Shown: positions 1-5,458, counted from the stretch's first letter. The stretch is 8,269 nucleotides of DNA from Candidatus Heimdallarchaeota archaeon (GCA_030668165.1 DAOUUM010000106.1:1-8269), one strand, 5' to 3'. Numbers and translations: made by a program. Notes: generated by a model from the letters alone, not told the origin.

Positions 1-708
1 TAATTTATTATTGACAAAACTACAGGATCCCATACTTCCGGTATTGGGTCCAACATCGGCTTCATATGCTCTTTTATAATCTTTGACCAAGGGCAGAAAT
101 ATGATTTTTTCGCCAAGTACAAGTGCTTGCAGCGAAAATTCAATACCTGTAACCAATTCTTCGATCAAAACACTTCCATCCCTGTCCATTAATTCATAAG
201 CATAATCAAAAATTAGCTTCTTGGTTTTTAATTGATCACCAAAAATTTTTACTCCTTTACCAGCAGTAAGCCCGTCAGGTTTTATTGCCACCATGTGGTT
301 AACCTCTAAGGTGTCGACCAATTCACCCCTTGTCTGACATACATAATACAATACATTACCAGGGATATTGTGTTTGGTCATCAATTGTCGCATATATATT
401 TTAGAACCCTCTATTCGGGCATTTTTCTTACTCGGGCCAAATACTTCAATGCCCTGATCTGTCAACCAATCTGTTATACCCTCCACAAGTGGTCTTTCGC
501 TGCCGATAATAGCCATATCGACTGATTTTAATTCTGATTTTTCCAGATCCTGTGTAAAACCTCTGTGAATGATTTTTGTTGCTATAGTCTCAATACCCGG
601 ATTTACTATTGGGGACCAGCTAACAAGATCGACGTCGCTCTTTTTTATAGAACGGGCCAAACTGTGTTCTCTACCACCGTGTCCAAGGAGTAAAATCTCT
701 CTAGTCAA
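1..708 (-). CDS. purD: Phosphoribosylamine--glycine ligase (GAR synthetase), 5' part, cut by window edge
   Basis: PurD joins glycine to 5-phosphoribosylamine using ATP, the second step of de novo purine synthesis, in the cytoplasm. My translation gives 236 residues in one open frame running off the left edge; the family is usually about 420-450 residues, so roughly the C-terminal half is outside. Visible motifs, in order: the N-terminal GHGGREHSLA glycine-rich segment (residues 9-18), GSERPLVEG (69-77), EVFGPSKKNARIEGSK (88-103), the ATP-grasp strand IKPDGLTAGKGV (142-153), IEELVTGIEFSLQA (182-195), and the KDYKRAYEADVGPNTGSMGS block (209-228). Small departures from the usual form are SERP for PEAP and GSMG for GGMG. 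The start is TTG at 706-708, placed just before the conserved first strand; no nearby in-frame ATG gives a better start. It lies about 300 bases downstream of the preceding minus-strand gene and has its own AT-rich promoter region. The family call is firm; the exact start is less so. Confidence 0.93.
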   Translation of the reverse strand, partial: MTREILLLGHGGREHSLARSIKKSDVDLVSWSPIVNPGIETIATKIIHRGFTQDLEKSELKSVDMAIIGSERPLVEGITDWLTDQGIEVFGPSKKNARIEGSKIYMRQLMTKHNIPGNVLYYVCQTRGELVDTLEVNHMVAIKPDGLTAGKGVKIFGDQLKTKKLIFDYAYELMDRDGSVLIEELVTGIEFSLQALVLGEKIIFLPLVKDYKRAYEADVGPNTGSMGSCSFVNNKL

Positions 709-729
709 AATAAAAGTCCCTATCGATCG

Positions 730-752
730 AGAATTAAATTAAGTTTAAAAGT
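730..752 (-). promoter_or_regulatory. Possible TATA-box region of purD
   Basis: On the minus strand this stretch reads as overlapping T/A-rich boxes, TTTTAAAC (749-742) followed by TTAATTTAA. An archaeal TATA box at either place would put the transcript start about 25 bases downstream, between roughly 724 and 708, giving a very short leader or none before the TTG start. No clear Shine-Dalgarno sequence is present, which fits a leaderless message. The surrounding region is AT-rich throughout, so this is weak evidence. Confidence 0.35.
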
Positions 753-768
753 CTTAATGGGAACAATG

Positions 769-782
769 TGATTAATTAATCA
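769..782. repeat. Perfect 14-base palindrome TGATTAATTAATCA upstream of purD
   Basis: The sequence equals its own reverse complement over 14 bases, with the outer TGA/TCA adding G/C positions to an otherwise A/T core. It sits about 20-30 bases upstream of the candidate purD TATA box, where an archaeal activator or repressor could bind. That it is an operator is inference; no regulator has been tied to it. Confidence 0.5.
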
Positions 783-885
783 ATTTTTTCGAACTTATCT
801 TATTCTCATTATTTTGTGAATATTGTCTAGTAAGTAATTTATGAATAATTACCTTGTGTAGTAACTATATAAAATATATTATTTA

Positions 886-912
886 TAAAATAATTAAATT
901 TTAATTATTTTA
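886..912. repeat. A/T inverted repeat, 13-base perfect arms with a 1-base centre
   Basis: The left arm TAAAATAATTAAA (886-898) and right arm TTTAATTATTTTA (900-912) are exact reverse complements around a single T. It lies about 90 bases past the stop of the 270-residue gene and 180 bases before purD. It could be a bidirectional terminator element, a protein-binding site, or chance in very AT-rich DNA. The arm length makes pure chance less likely but does not exclude it. Confidence 0.5.
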
Positions 913-947
913 GATCAAAAGTACAAATTGTTAGTATGATGATCTCC

Positions 948-986
948 CTTATTCTGCTTTACCTTGGGGATACAGCAGATAATAAG
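948..986 (-). terminator. Hairpin downstream of the 270-residue gene
   Basis: Arms CTTAT+TCTGCT (948-958) and AGCAGA+ATAAG (974-979, 982-986) pair over 11 bases with a two-base bulge (980-981) and a 15-base loop. It begins 18 bases after the TAA stop of the minus-strand gene. No uridine run follows directly, so it is not a classic intrinsic terminator; it may instead mark or protect a transcript 3' end, or be a small structured element. Confidence 0.4.
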
Positions 987-1004
987 CATAACTTTATAAA
1001 AATT

Positions 1005-1817
1005 TTAGTTGATGTTCATATTTTTCTTCAATTGCAAGATCCATGGTGCAAGTTTAAATTTCTGATCCTCTGATAGACTATCAAATTTGGCCTGAATTTG
1101 ATTGTAAACAAGAGTGGAAAAATTCTTCTGAAATTCACTCATAGATTCAGTAGACATATTCGTCATCATGAGGAGGGATTGCCATTCTGTTGGCAGATCT
1201 TCCAAGCTACTGGATTGTTTGTTAAGCATCTCTTCAACAAAATTAGATAATGGATAGGAAATATTCTCCCAGTGCTTATGAAATTTATCCTTTTCATAAT
1301 CAGCCAAGGATATTATCCGAGTATTGAGATCAATCACCATCTCACGTAGAACCCTGTTATCCTGGTTATTGTCCAATTTTGAGACATCATTCCAGATCTC
1401 AGTTATACAACCCAACAACAAGGAATTGATAGATGATTTTTGGATCAATTGATTATTTCTCCTCCATGATTCAGCTATTAATTCAATGGCAAAAGCATGC
1501 CCATATTGAGCAACAATTGGTTTTATAGAGAACATGTCACCAAATTTTTTCTCGTAATCCTTAAGAAATTGATTAATATTATTGATCTCCTCTTCACTCA
1601 AAAGGGGTTGAGCTTGATCATCGTTATTGGTTATTATTTCCATCTGTAATTCCTGAAGAATTCCGGATAATGCAACGTTTGCTATGAGTTGGTCGTTCAG
1701 ATAATTCCAAGCATCTTCTGGATTTTTCTTTATGTGACCTACTAATTGATTTTTAATATCAGGAAGAACTCCCTTTGGTATTTTTGCCACTCCATCCTCA
1801 TCAAACTCGTCACTCAT
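1005..1817 (-). CDS. Unrecognised helical protein, 270 residues
   Basis: I do not recognise this protein. It is predicted to be soluble, with no signal peptide or membrane segment, only one cysteine, and a composition rich in Asn, Gln, Leu, Ile and Glu that suggests an all-helical fold. The N-terminus (MSDEFDEDG) is acidic and probably disordered. Helical stretches appear at about residues 20-60, 74-95 (EEEINNINQFLKDYEKKFG), 105-150, 155-205 and 225-265. No catalytic motif or metal-binding cluster stands out. The start is ATG at 1815-1817, 26 bases downstream of a TATA-like box, so the message is probably leaderless; the stop is TAA. It follows the ribbon-helix-helix gene by about 80 bases on the same strand, which makes joint regulation possible. 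The clean open frame of 270 codons and the well-placed promoter support a real gene. Confidence 0.85.
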   Translation of the reverse strand: MSDEFDEDGVAKIPKGVLPDIKNQLVGHIKKNPEDAWNYLNDQLIANVALSGILQELQMEIITNNDDQAQPLLSEEEINNINQFLKDYEKKFGDMFSIKPIVAQYGHAFAIELIAESWRRNNQLIQKSSINSLLLGCITEIWNDVSKLDNNQDNRVLREMVIDLNTRIISLADYEKDKFHKHWENISYPLSNFVEEMLNKQSSSLEDLPTEWQSLLMMTNMSTESMSEFQKNFSTLVYNQIQAKFDSLSEDQKFKLAPWILQLKKNMNIN

Positions 1818-1837
1818 TAAAGATAATTTTACCCTTC

Positions 1838-1848
1838 ATAATTAAAAA
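1838..1848 (-). promoter_or_regulatory. TATA-like box of the 270-residue gene
   Basis: The minus strand reads GG followed by TTTTTAATTAT, centred about 26 bases before the ATG at 1817. This is the spacing expected if transcription begins at or next to the start codon. The box resembles the one before the zinc-ribbon gene (GG followed by TTTTTATTAA), which strengthens both calls. Confidence 0.5.
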
Positions 1849-1872
1849 CCAATTGTCAAAGGAATCTTAATA

Positions 1873-1895
1873 TAAACAATAATTTTTATTGTTTA
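1873..1895. repeat. Inverted repeat, 10-base perfect arms with a 3-base loop
   Basis: TAAACAATAA (1873-1882) and TTATTGTTTA (1886-1895) are exact reverse complements separated by TTT. The repeat starts 2 bases after the stop of the ribbon-helix-helix gene and lies about 25 bases upstream of the TATA-like box of the next gene. It could be the 3' hairpin of the upstream gene, or an operator for the downstream one; a ribbon-helix-helix regulator would be an obvious candidate partner. Confidence 0.55.
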
Positions 1896-1897
1896 GT

Positions 1898-2188
1898 TCA
1901 AGCACGATATATTTTCTTTTTGACCAATTTTGAGTATTCTTCAAATTTCATGAATTCCGGTGTTTCTGAAATATCAGTATTTTCACTCATGTTAAAGATA
2001 ATTTGAATAATGGCACCTCTGGAAGATTCAATAAATTCTAAATATTCTAGATAAGCCTTTACCGCCTGATTACCAAAATCTGTACGATCCTTGATCCCCT
2101 TACCTCTATCAATTTTTGTTTCAATTTTTTCAGATATTTCTTGAAGTAAACGGAAGGATAATGTTTTTGTCTTTTTTACTTTTTTCAT
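1898..2188 (-). CDS. Ribbon-helix-helix (CopG/MetJ-type) small protein, likely DNA-binding
   Basis: A protein of 96 residues from the ATG at 2186-2188, or 98 from a TTG two codons upstream (2192-2194). Counting from that TTG, a very basic N-terminus (KKVKKTK) is followed by a strand TLSFRL (11-16), a first helix (17-29), the turn RGKGIKDRTDF (30-40) and a second helix ending AVKAYLEYLE (44-53). This matches the ribbon-helix-helix layout, in which two chains pair their strands and insert them in the DNA major groove. The C-terminal 45 residues (about 54-98) are a further mostly helical segment that I do not recognise. Such proteins are commonly autoregulators, antitoxins or repressors; no toxin gene is visible next to it. 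A TATA-like stretch centred near 2217 fits a leaderless message from either start. It sits between purB and the 270-residue gene on the same strand. The domain call is fairly secure; the targets are unknown. Confidence 0.8.
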   Translation of the reverse strand: MKKVKKTKTLSFRLLQEISEKIETKIDRGKGIKDRTDFGNQAVKAYLEYLEFIESSRGAIIQIIFNMSENTDISETPEFMKFEEYSKLVKKKIYRA

Positions 2189-2210
2189 ATTCAACGAATG
2201 ATGTAAGATA

Positions 2211-2223
2211 TTAAGTATTAAAA
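2211..2223 (-). promoter_or_regulatory. TATA-like box of the ribbon-helix-helix gene
   Basis: The minus strand reads TTTTAATACTTAA, centred 23 bases before the TTG and 29 bases before the ATG start. No Shine-Dalgarno sequence precedes either start, so a leaderless or near-leaderless message is likely. The spacing does not decide between the two starts. Confidence 0.4.
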
Positions 2224-2225
2224 TT

Positions 2226-2260
2226 ATTGTGTATACAAAGTTACCAGTATGTACAACAAT
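2226..2260 (-). terminator. Imperfect hairpin after purB, possible transcript end
   Basis: Arms ATTGT-GTATAC (2226-2236) and GTATGTACAACAAT (2247-2260) pair with small bulges around a 10-base loop. On the minus strand the hairpin begins 4 bases after the purB TGA stop and is followed by AATTTTAATA. This could end purB transcription, and it also lies just upstream of the box for the ribbon-helix-helix gene, so it could instead be a binding site. The pairing is imperfect, so confidence is low. Confidence 0.35.
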
Positions 2261-2264
2261 CTCA

Positions 2265-3578
2265 TCATTTACGATAATTTATCCAAATCTCACTGTACTC
2301 AAGTAATACTTGTGATACCTTCTCAGAAGATAAACCCGTATTAATCTCTGCAAAGATACTGTTTAATTTGGATTTTTCAATGTATTTTAGGATGACTTCA
2401 TCACTCAGCACAGCCTCTTCAAAATCAATTTTATTAGCATGCTTTCTGAGTAGTTCATGCCCCTCCTGTCGTCCAATATGATCTACAAGTAATTTCAATA
2501 TCTGTTCTGATTTTGCCAATCCTGATGCTTTCTTCAGATTATTCTCAATACCCACGATGTTGATTTCTATACCCTGAAGGATAGATGTGAGTTGTGATGC
2601 AATGTAATGCAAAATATTTAATGATTCAGGCATTATTATTCTCTCAACAGAGGAGTGACTGATATCTCGCTCATGCTCCAGAGAGATGTTCTCAAGTGAT
2701 GTGATCACATTTGCCCTGATAATCCTTGCGAGTCCAGAAATTCGTTCTGATTTGTGTGGATTTCTCTTGTGTGGCATGGCTGAGCTACCTACCTGCTTCT
2801 TGCCAAAGGGTTCAAACCACTCCCTGATTTCTGAACGCTGAAGATTTCTTATCTCCTTGGAAATACGCTCAATTACCGAAGCACATAGAGCCAGTGCACT
2901 CATATATTCCGCGTGCACAACTCGTGGTACTACCTGTGTGCTGATTGTTGTTGGAACAAGATCCAATTCCTCAAATAATGCAATTTCTAGATCAGATCTC
3001 ATGGTGCTTGCATAATTGCCTATTGCCCCCGAGAATTTAGATAAATTACATGGAACTTTGAGAAGACTAGTTGTTGCCAAATGTAATTCATACAGAAAAT
3101 TAGCAAATTTGAATCCTACTGTTGTCGGAACCGCAAATTAACCATGGGTTCGACCTATCGTTGCTGTATCCCTGTATTTTAATGATAAATCAGCCAAAAT
3201 TGAACTTAGATCATCCAATAGATCCAGAATCATTTCTCTCGCCTTGGTTAACTGGAGTGCCAAAACGGTGTCTTGTATATCATTTGAAGTGGCACCTATG
3301 TGCACACTGCCTGATGCCTTTCCAGATTGTTCACTTAGGCCCTTTACCATTGCCATCAGATCATGATGAATCTCAGAATCAATTTCTTGAACTCTTGACA
3401 GGGATACTTTACTTCTGGCTTTATCTATTAACAGAGCATCTTCATTGGAAATTATACCAAGTGAGGCCTGTACCTCAGCAAGTTTTGCCTCCACAAGTAA
3501 TTGTAACTGTAATTTGTTCTCAGCCGAAAATATTTCAGCAATAGGTGTCTTGTATCGTTCACCAGCGTCGGACCACAT
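2265..3578 (-). pseudogene. purB: Adenylosuccinate lyase interrupted by one in-frame TAA
   Basis: PurB cleaves fumarate from SAICAR and from adenylosuccinate, acting twice in purine synthesis, as a homotetramer whose active sites combine residues from three chains. From ATG 3576-3578 to TGA 2265-2267 the frame spans 437 codon positions, the usual family length. Visible landmarks are EIHHDLMA (69-76), HIGATSND (93-100), the catalytic-histidine motif GRTHG (142-146), PTT (151-153) and the fumarase/aspartase signature GSSAMPHKRNP (264-274). Codon 147 (3138-3140) is TAA where family members such as those of E. coli and archaea have glutamine (GRTHGQ); CAA to TAA is one transition. Everything after it, from FAVPTT on, is well conserved in the same frame, with no frameshift. 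Ribosomes stopping there would make a 146-residue fragment lacking the signature loop. An alternative start is TTG at 3582-3584. A base-call error, a very recent mutation, or readthrough are all possible; family identity is certain, functional state is not. Confidence 0.88.
3138..3140 (-). other. purB: In-frame TAA at the GRTHG(Q) position of purB
   Basis: The minus strand reads ACC CAT GGT TAA TTT GCG, that is T-H-G-stop-F-A, within GRTHG-x-x-A-x-P-T-T. The codon directly follows the glycine after the active-site histidine. TAA serves as an ordinary terminal stop for at least three other genes here (ending at 1005, 3678 and 7899), so general reassignment of TAA is unlikely. Confidence 0.9.
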
Positions 3579-3616
3579 GCTCAAAATAATAATTTTGCCT
3601 AGGTACAAAAATTCTT

Positions 3617-3624
3617 TGTTTTTA
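3617..3624 (-). promoter_or_regulatory. Possible TATA-like box of purB
   Basis: The minus strand reads TTAAAAAC, centred about 37-43 bases before the two candidate purB starts. A transcript start 25 bases downstream would leave a leader of about 12-18 bases. No strong Shine-Dalgarno sequence is seen in that leader. Confidence 0.3.
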
Positions 3625-3677
3625 AGTAGAATTAACTATTGAATATTCCTTTTGAATTAGGTTAAATAATATTGGAT

Positions 3678-4574
3678 TTAATTTAAGTCTAATACTTTAC
3701 TCATTGGGGTGATGTCATAAATATTCTTCCAGAATGGTTTGTATGAAATGGCGAATAGTGCCCCACCAAGTGTTATAATGCTGATAAAGAAATTATACAC
3801 TGTGAAAATAAGGTAAACTGTGAGTATATAGCTCTGAGGATTCAAAGTGCCTGATAAAAATTGGGGATTGAGAATAAACATCAGAATTAGGACTATCAAT
3901 AATAGTGAGAAAAAGTATCCAATCAGGTAGTATAGCATGTACTTCCATTTTGCCTCTATTCCCTTGGTTCTTAATTTGTAGCCGAAATGAAATCCCATGG
4001 GAATCCAAATTAACCATGAGAATACAAAAAAGTGAGGTATGATATCAAGATCGGGTATTTGACTTGTAAAATTCAGATCACCAGGATTGATATGTGGATG
4101 TAATGTCCTGATCTCTGTAAAAGATATGATTAACAGTATTACAGACCAATAGAGCCATTGGGGAGCCAATATTTTGAACCAGATCTTTCTTGGTGATTCT
4201 GCTTTGAGAATTACATCTGTTTCGCCCTCATCTTTGAATTCAGTCATTACGGCTTCAAATTCATCACCAAAATCGGGTATTGAGGGCATAGCTTCCTCTT
4301 CACCCATATCAGGAATTGACGGCATATCGGCATCAAAATCTGACATTACTCCCTCGAATTCATCACCAAAATCAGGGATAGGGGGCATGATCTCCTCTTC
4401 GGTTTCAGCATCCAATAAATCATCTTTTTCAGCAGTAACGTCATTTTTACCGGAGAGAAAATCGTCCAGATCGTCAATCTGTGACTCATCCTTGGTTAAT
4501 GGCATACTGCAATGTGGACATGTTTCTGCATCCTTATCGATTTCTTTACCACATGCCCAGCAGAGTTCTGACAC
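3678..4574 (-). CDS. Membrane protein with N-terminal zinc ribbon and acidic repeat linker
   Basis: A 298-residue protein in three parts. Residues 1-25 form a zinc ribbon with two CxxC knuckles (Cys5, Cys8, Cys19, Cys22). Residues 28-123 are a very acidic, probably disordered linker with a repeated motif: IPDFGDEFEGVM (66-77), a shortened copy SIPDMGEEEA (86-95), and IPDFGDEFEAVM (99-110). Residues 138-280 hold about four hydrophobic segments (140-157, 178-199, 212-235, 248-277), so the C-terminal half is an integral membrane domain; the zinc ribbon and linker would then lie together on one side, probably cytoplasmic. The start is GTG at 4572-4574: an in-frame TAA lies two codons upstream, the Cys motif begins at residue 5, and a TATA-like box sits 25 bases ahead, suggesting a leaderless message. 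I do not recognise a named family. Zinc ribbon plus membrane domain is a common archaeal arrangement of unknown function, so I give no specific role. Confidence 0.87.
   Translation of the reverse strand: MSELCWACGKEIDKDAETCPHCSMPLTKDESQIDDLDDFLSGKNDVTAEKDDLLDAETEEEIMPPIPDFGDEFEGVMSDFDADMPSIPDMGEEEAMPSIPDFGDEFEAVMTEFKDEGETDVILKAESPRKIWFKILAPQWLYWSVILLIISFTEIRTLHPHINPGDLNFTSQIPDLDIIPHFFVFSWLIWIPMGFHFGYKLRTKGIEAKWKYMLYYLIGYFFSLLLIVLILMFILNPQFLSGTLNPQSYILTVYLIFTVYNFFISIITLGGALFAISYKPFWKNIYDITPMSKVLDLN
4245..4289 (-). repeat. 45-base coding repeat, copy 2 (C-terminal copy of the acidic motif)
   Basis: This stretch matches 4344-4388 closely without gaps, including an identical 17-base core (AATTCATCACCAAAATC on the plus strand). 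It encodes MPSIPDFGDEFEAVM. The two copies are 99 bases, or 33 codons, apart in the same frame, which points to an internal duplication within the zinc-ribbon membrane protein gene. Confidence 0.8.
4344..4388 (-). repeat. 45-base coding repeat, copy 1 (N-terminal copy of the acidic motif)
   Basis: This is the partner of 4245-4289 and encodes MPPIPDFGDEFEGVM. A shorter, more diverged unit (MPSIPDMGEEEA) lies between the two copies, so the linker looks like a degenerate tandem array. Confidence 0.8.
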
Positions 4575-4593
4575 GATTTAGTTTGCATTTATG

Positions 4594-4603
4594 TTAATAA
4601 AAA
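4594..4603 (-). promoter_or_regulatory. TATA-like box of the zinc-ribbon membrane protein gene
   Basis: The minus strand reads GG then TTTTTATTAA, centred 25 bases upstream of the GTG start at 4574. This places the transcript start at the start codon. The box closely resembles the one before the 270-residue gene. Confidence 0.5.
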
Positions 4604-4662
4604 CCTTAGTGCCAAAATATATGAAATTGAGTCCTTAAATTGATATTTTTTTTAGATAATTT

Positions 4663-5187
4663 CTACCAATCGCTATCGTCATCAAAATCTTCAGGTGAAT
4701 CTATTGTGAACTCGTTCTCGTAATCAAAATCATCATCGACTATTTTTTCATCAGAAGAATCCATGACTGATCTTCGTTCCAAACCAACTTCTTCGAGTAC
4801 TTCATCAGCCATACTCTCCCCATCAATCAATAGATCCAATTCACCAAGATCAAGAGCATCTACTTTAACTATCCAATACTCAAAAGGGTCCTCATTCAGA
4901 TACTCAGGTGATAGCAGCACATCATTATTAATATGGGTGATCACACAGGATACCGGAGATTTAACCGGATATTCTCTGGAGATAGATTCGATTGTCATGA
5001 GCAATCCATTCTGCTCAAATCTCTGACCTACAGATGGACCATTAATATTTGTGATATCTTTAAGATTTTGCTGACCGTAATCTGTTAATCCAATATGGAG
5101 CTCAGTATCTGAAACACGATCTATCCAGATGTATGTGTTCCAATACAGCATATTAGTGTTAACAAAATAGTGTCCAACTTTTGGCAT
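4663..5187 (-). CDS. GcvH-fold (lipoyl-domain-like) protein lacking the lipoyl lysine, with acidic C-terminal tail
   Basis: Residues 1-133 follow glycine cleavage H protein: LHIGLTDYGQQNLKDI (30-45) matches the usual VGITDYAQ..LGDI, SVGQRFEQNG (52-61) matches the VGD..E.G turn, and NEDPFEYWIVKV (98-109) matches NEDPYGEGWLIKI. GcvH carries lipoate on the lysine of ESVKAA and shuttles the aminomethyl group between the P, T and L proteins. Here the gap-free match is ESISRE (67-72), so the lysine position is Ser70; the following APVSG is SPVSC. Lys76, six residues on, is not at the hairpin tip. Canonical glycine-cleavage function is therefore unlikely. Residues 134-174 form a tail rich in Asp, Glu and Phe that ends in DDDSDW. 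The start is ATG 5185-5187 with a strong AAGGAGAG site. It is divergent from the M48 protease gene and upstream of the zinc-ribbon gene; no other glycine-cleavage gene is present. A scaffold or binding role is possible but unproven. Confidence 0.82.
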   Translation of the reverse strand: MPKVGHYFVNTNMLYWNTYIWIDRVSDTELHIGLTDYGQQNLKDITNINGPSVGQRFEQNGLLMTIESISREYPVKSPVSCVITHINNDVLLSPEYLNEDPFEYWIVKVDALDLGELDLLIDGESMADEVLEEVGLERRSVMDSSDEKIVDDDFDYENEFTIDSPEDFDDDSDW

Positions 5188-5195
5188 AATAATTT

Positions 5196-5203
5196 CTCTC
5201 CTT
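5196..5203 (-). promoter_or_regulatory. Ribosome binding site of the GcvH-like gene
   Basis: The minus strand reads AAGGAGAG eight bases before the ATG at 5187. It is one of the two clear Shine-Dalgarno sequences in the window, so this message has a real leader, unlike most of its neighbours. Confidence 0.75.
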
Positions 5204-5249
5204 AAAATTATATAATAATTATGGTTATTACGACTCCAAAATTAGTGAA

Positions 5250-5258
5250 ATATAAAAT
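5250..5258 (-). promoter_or_regulatory. TATA-like box of the GcvH-like gene
   Basis: The minus strand reads TTTTATATT. A transcript start about 25 bases downstream (near 5229) would give a leader of about 40 bases that includes the Shine-Dalgarno site. A closer T/A-rich stretch at 5205-5220 would place the start too far downstream to include that site. Confidence 0.4.
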
Positions 5259-5406
5259 TTTGCAATAATATATTGTTATTAAGACAAATGAGAATTGATT
5301 TTTCATCTTTATTATTATTTATGTCTACTATCAATGCTTGTGATAATCTAATTGTAAAAACATTTTATGCACAACTTTCTAAAATTATTTTATCAGATTA
5401 CGGAGA

Positions 5407-5414
5407 TTAAATAT
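5407..5414 (+). promoter_or_regulatory. TATA-like box of the M48 protease gene
   Basis: TTAAATAT, preceded by purine-rich CGGAGA that may act as the BRE. A transcript start about 25 bases downstream (near 5436) leaves a leader of about 22 bases, just long enough to contain the AAGGAAGG ribosome site. Confidence 0.45.
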
Positions 5415-5443
5415 GCTTGTAACTAGAGATTAAAAAGCAAAAA

Positions 5444-5451
5444 AAGGAAGG
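5444..5451 (+). promoter_or_regulatory. Ribosome binding site of the M48 protease gene
   Basis: AAGGAAGG ends seven bases before the GTG at 5459-5461. It decides the start: an ATG at 5457-5459 overlaps the GTG but is followed at once by TGA in its own frame, so the GTG is the usable start codon. Confidence 0.65.
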
Positions 5452-5458
5452 ACAAAAT

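Larger units (their letters stand above)
709..1004. other. AT-rich intergenic region between purD and the 270-residue gene
   Basis: About 296 bases without a convincing gene on either strand. It contains the likely purD promoter near its left end, a 14-base perfect palindrome (769-782), a 27-base near-complete A/T palindrome (886-912) and a GC-containing hairpin (948-986) just after the stop of the 270-residue gene. I see no tRNA or other recognised RNA. Confidence 0.7.
5188..5458. other. Divergent promoter region between the GcvH-like and M48 protease genes
   Basis: A 271-base AT-rich gap with head-to-head genes on each side. It holds a TATA-like box and a Shine-Dalgarno site for each direction. 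I find no convincing small gene or structured RNA in the central 5260-5400 part. Confidence 0.6.

Noticed and set aside
935..990. C/D box guide RNA, suggested by ATGATGA on the plus strand
   Set aside because: No matching CTGA D box is present at a suitable distance, so the C-like box is probably chance.
2265..3080. The C-terminal purB segment as a separately translated gene making a split enzyme
   Set aside because: The first usable start (TTG at 3078-3080) would omit the conserved FAVPTTVGFKFAN stretch, and there is no ribosome site; the in-frame stop in one gene explains the data better.
3141..3165. GGTTCGA-like T-loop sequence suggesting a tRNA
   Set aside because: It is the antisense of the PurB GRTHG codons and has no acceptor or anticodon stems around it.
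3122..3642. Open frames on the plus strand opposite purB (3122-3544 and 3445-3642)
   Set aside because: They are antisense to highly conserved PurB coding sequence, have low-complexity or unusual composition, and show no promoter or ribosome site.
3793..4017. Minus-strand frame inside the zinc-ribbon membrane protein gene
   Set aside because: It is a second frame overlapping the membrane domain coding region, with no supporting start signals.
4174..5026. Serine-rich plus-strand frames opposite the zinc-ribbon and GcvH-like genes (4174-4581, 4763-5026)
   Set aside because: Their Ser-rich composition is the mirror of acidic Asp/Glu codons on the other strand; the minus-strand proteins have recognisable domains.
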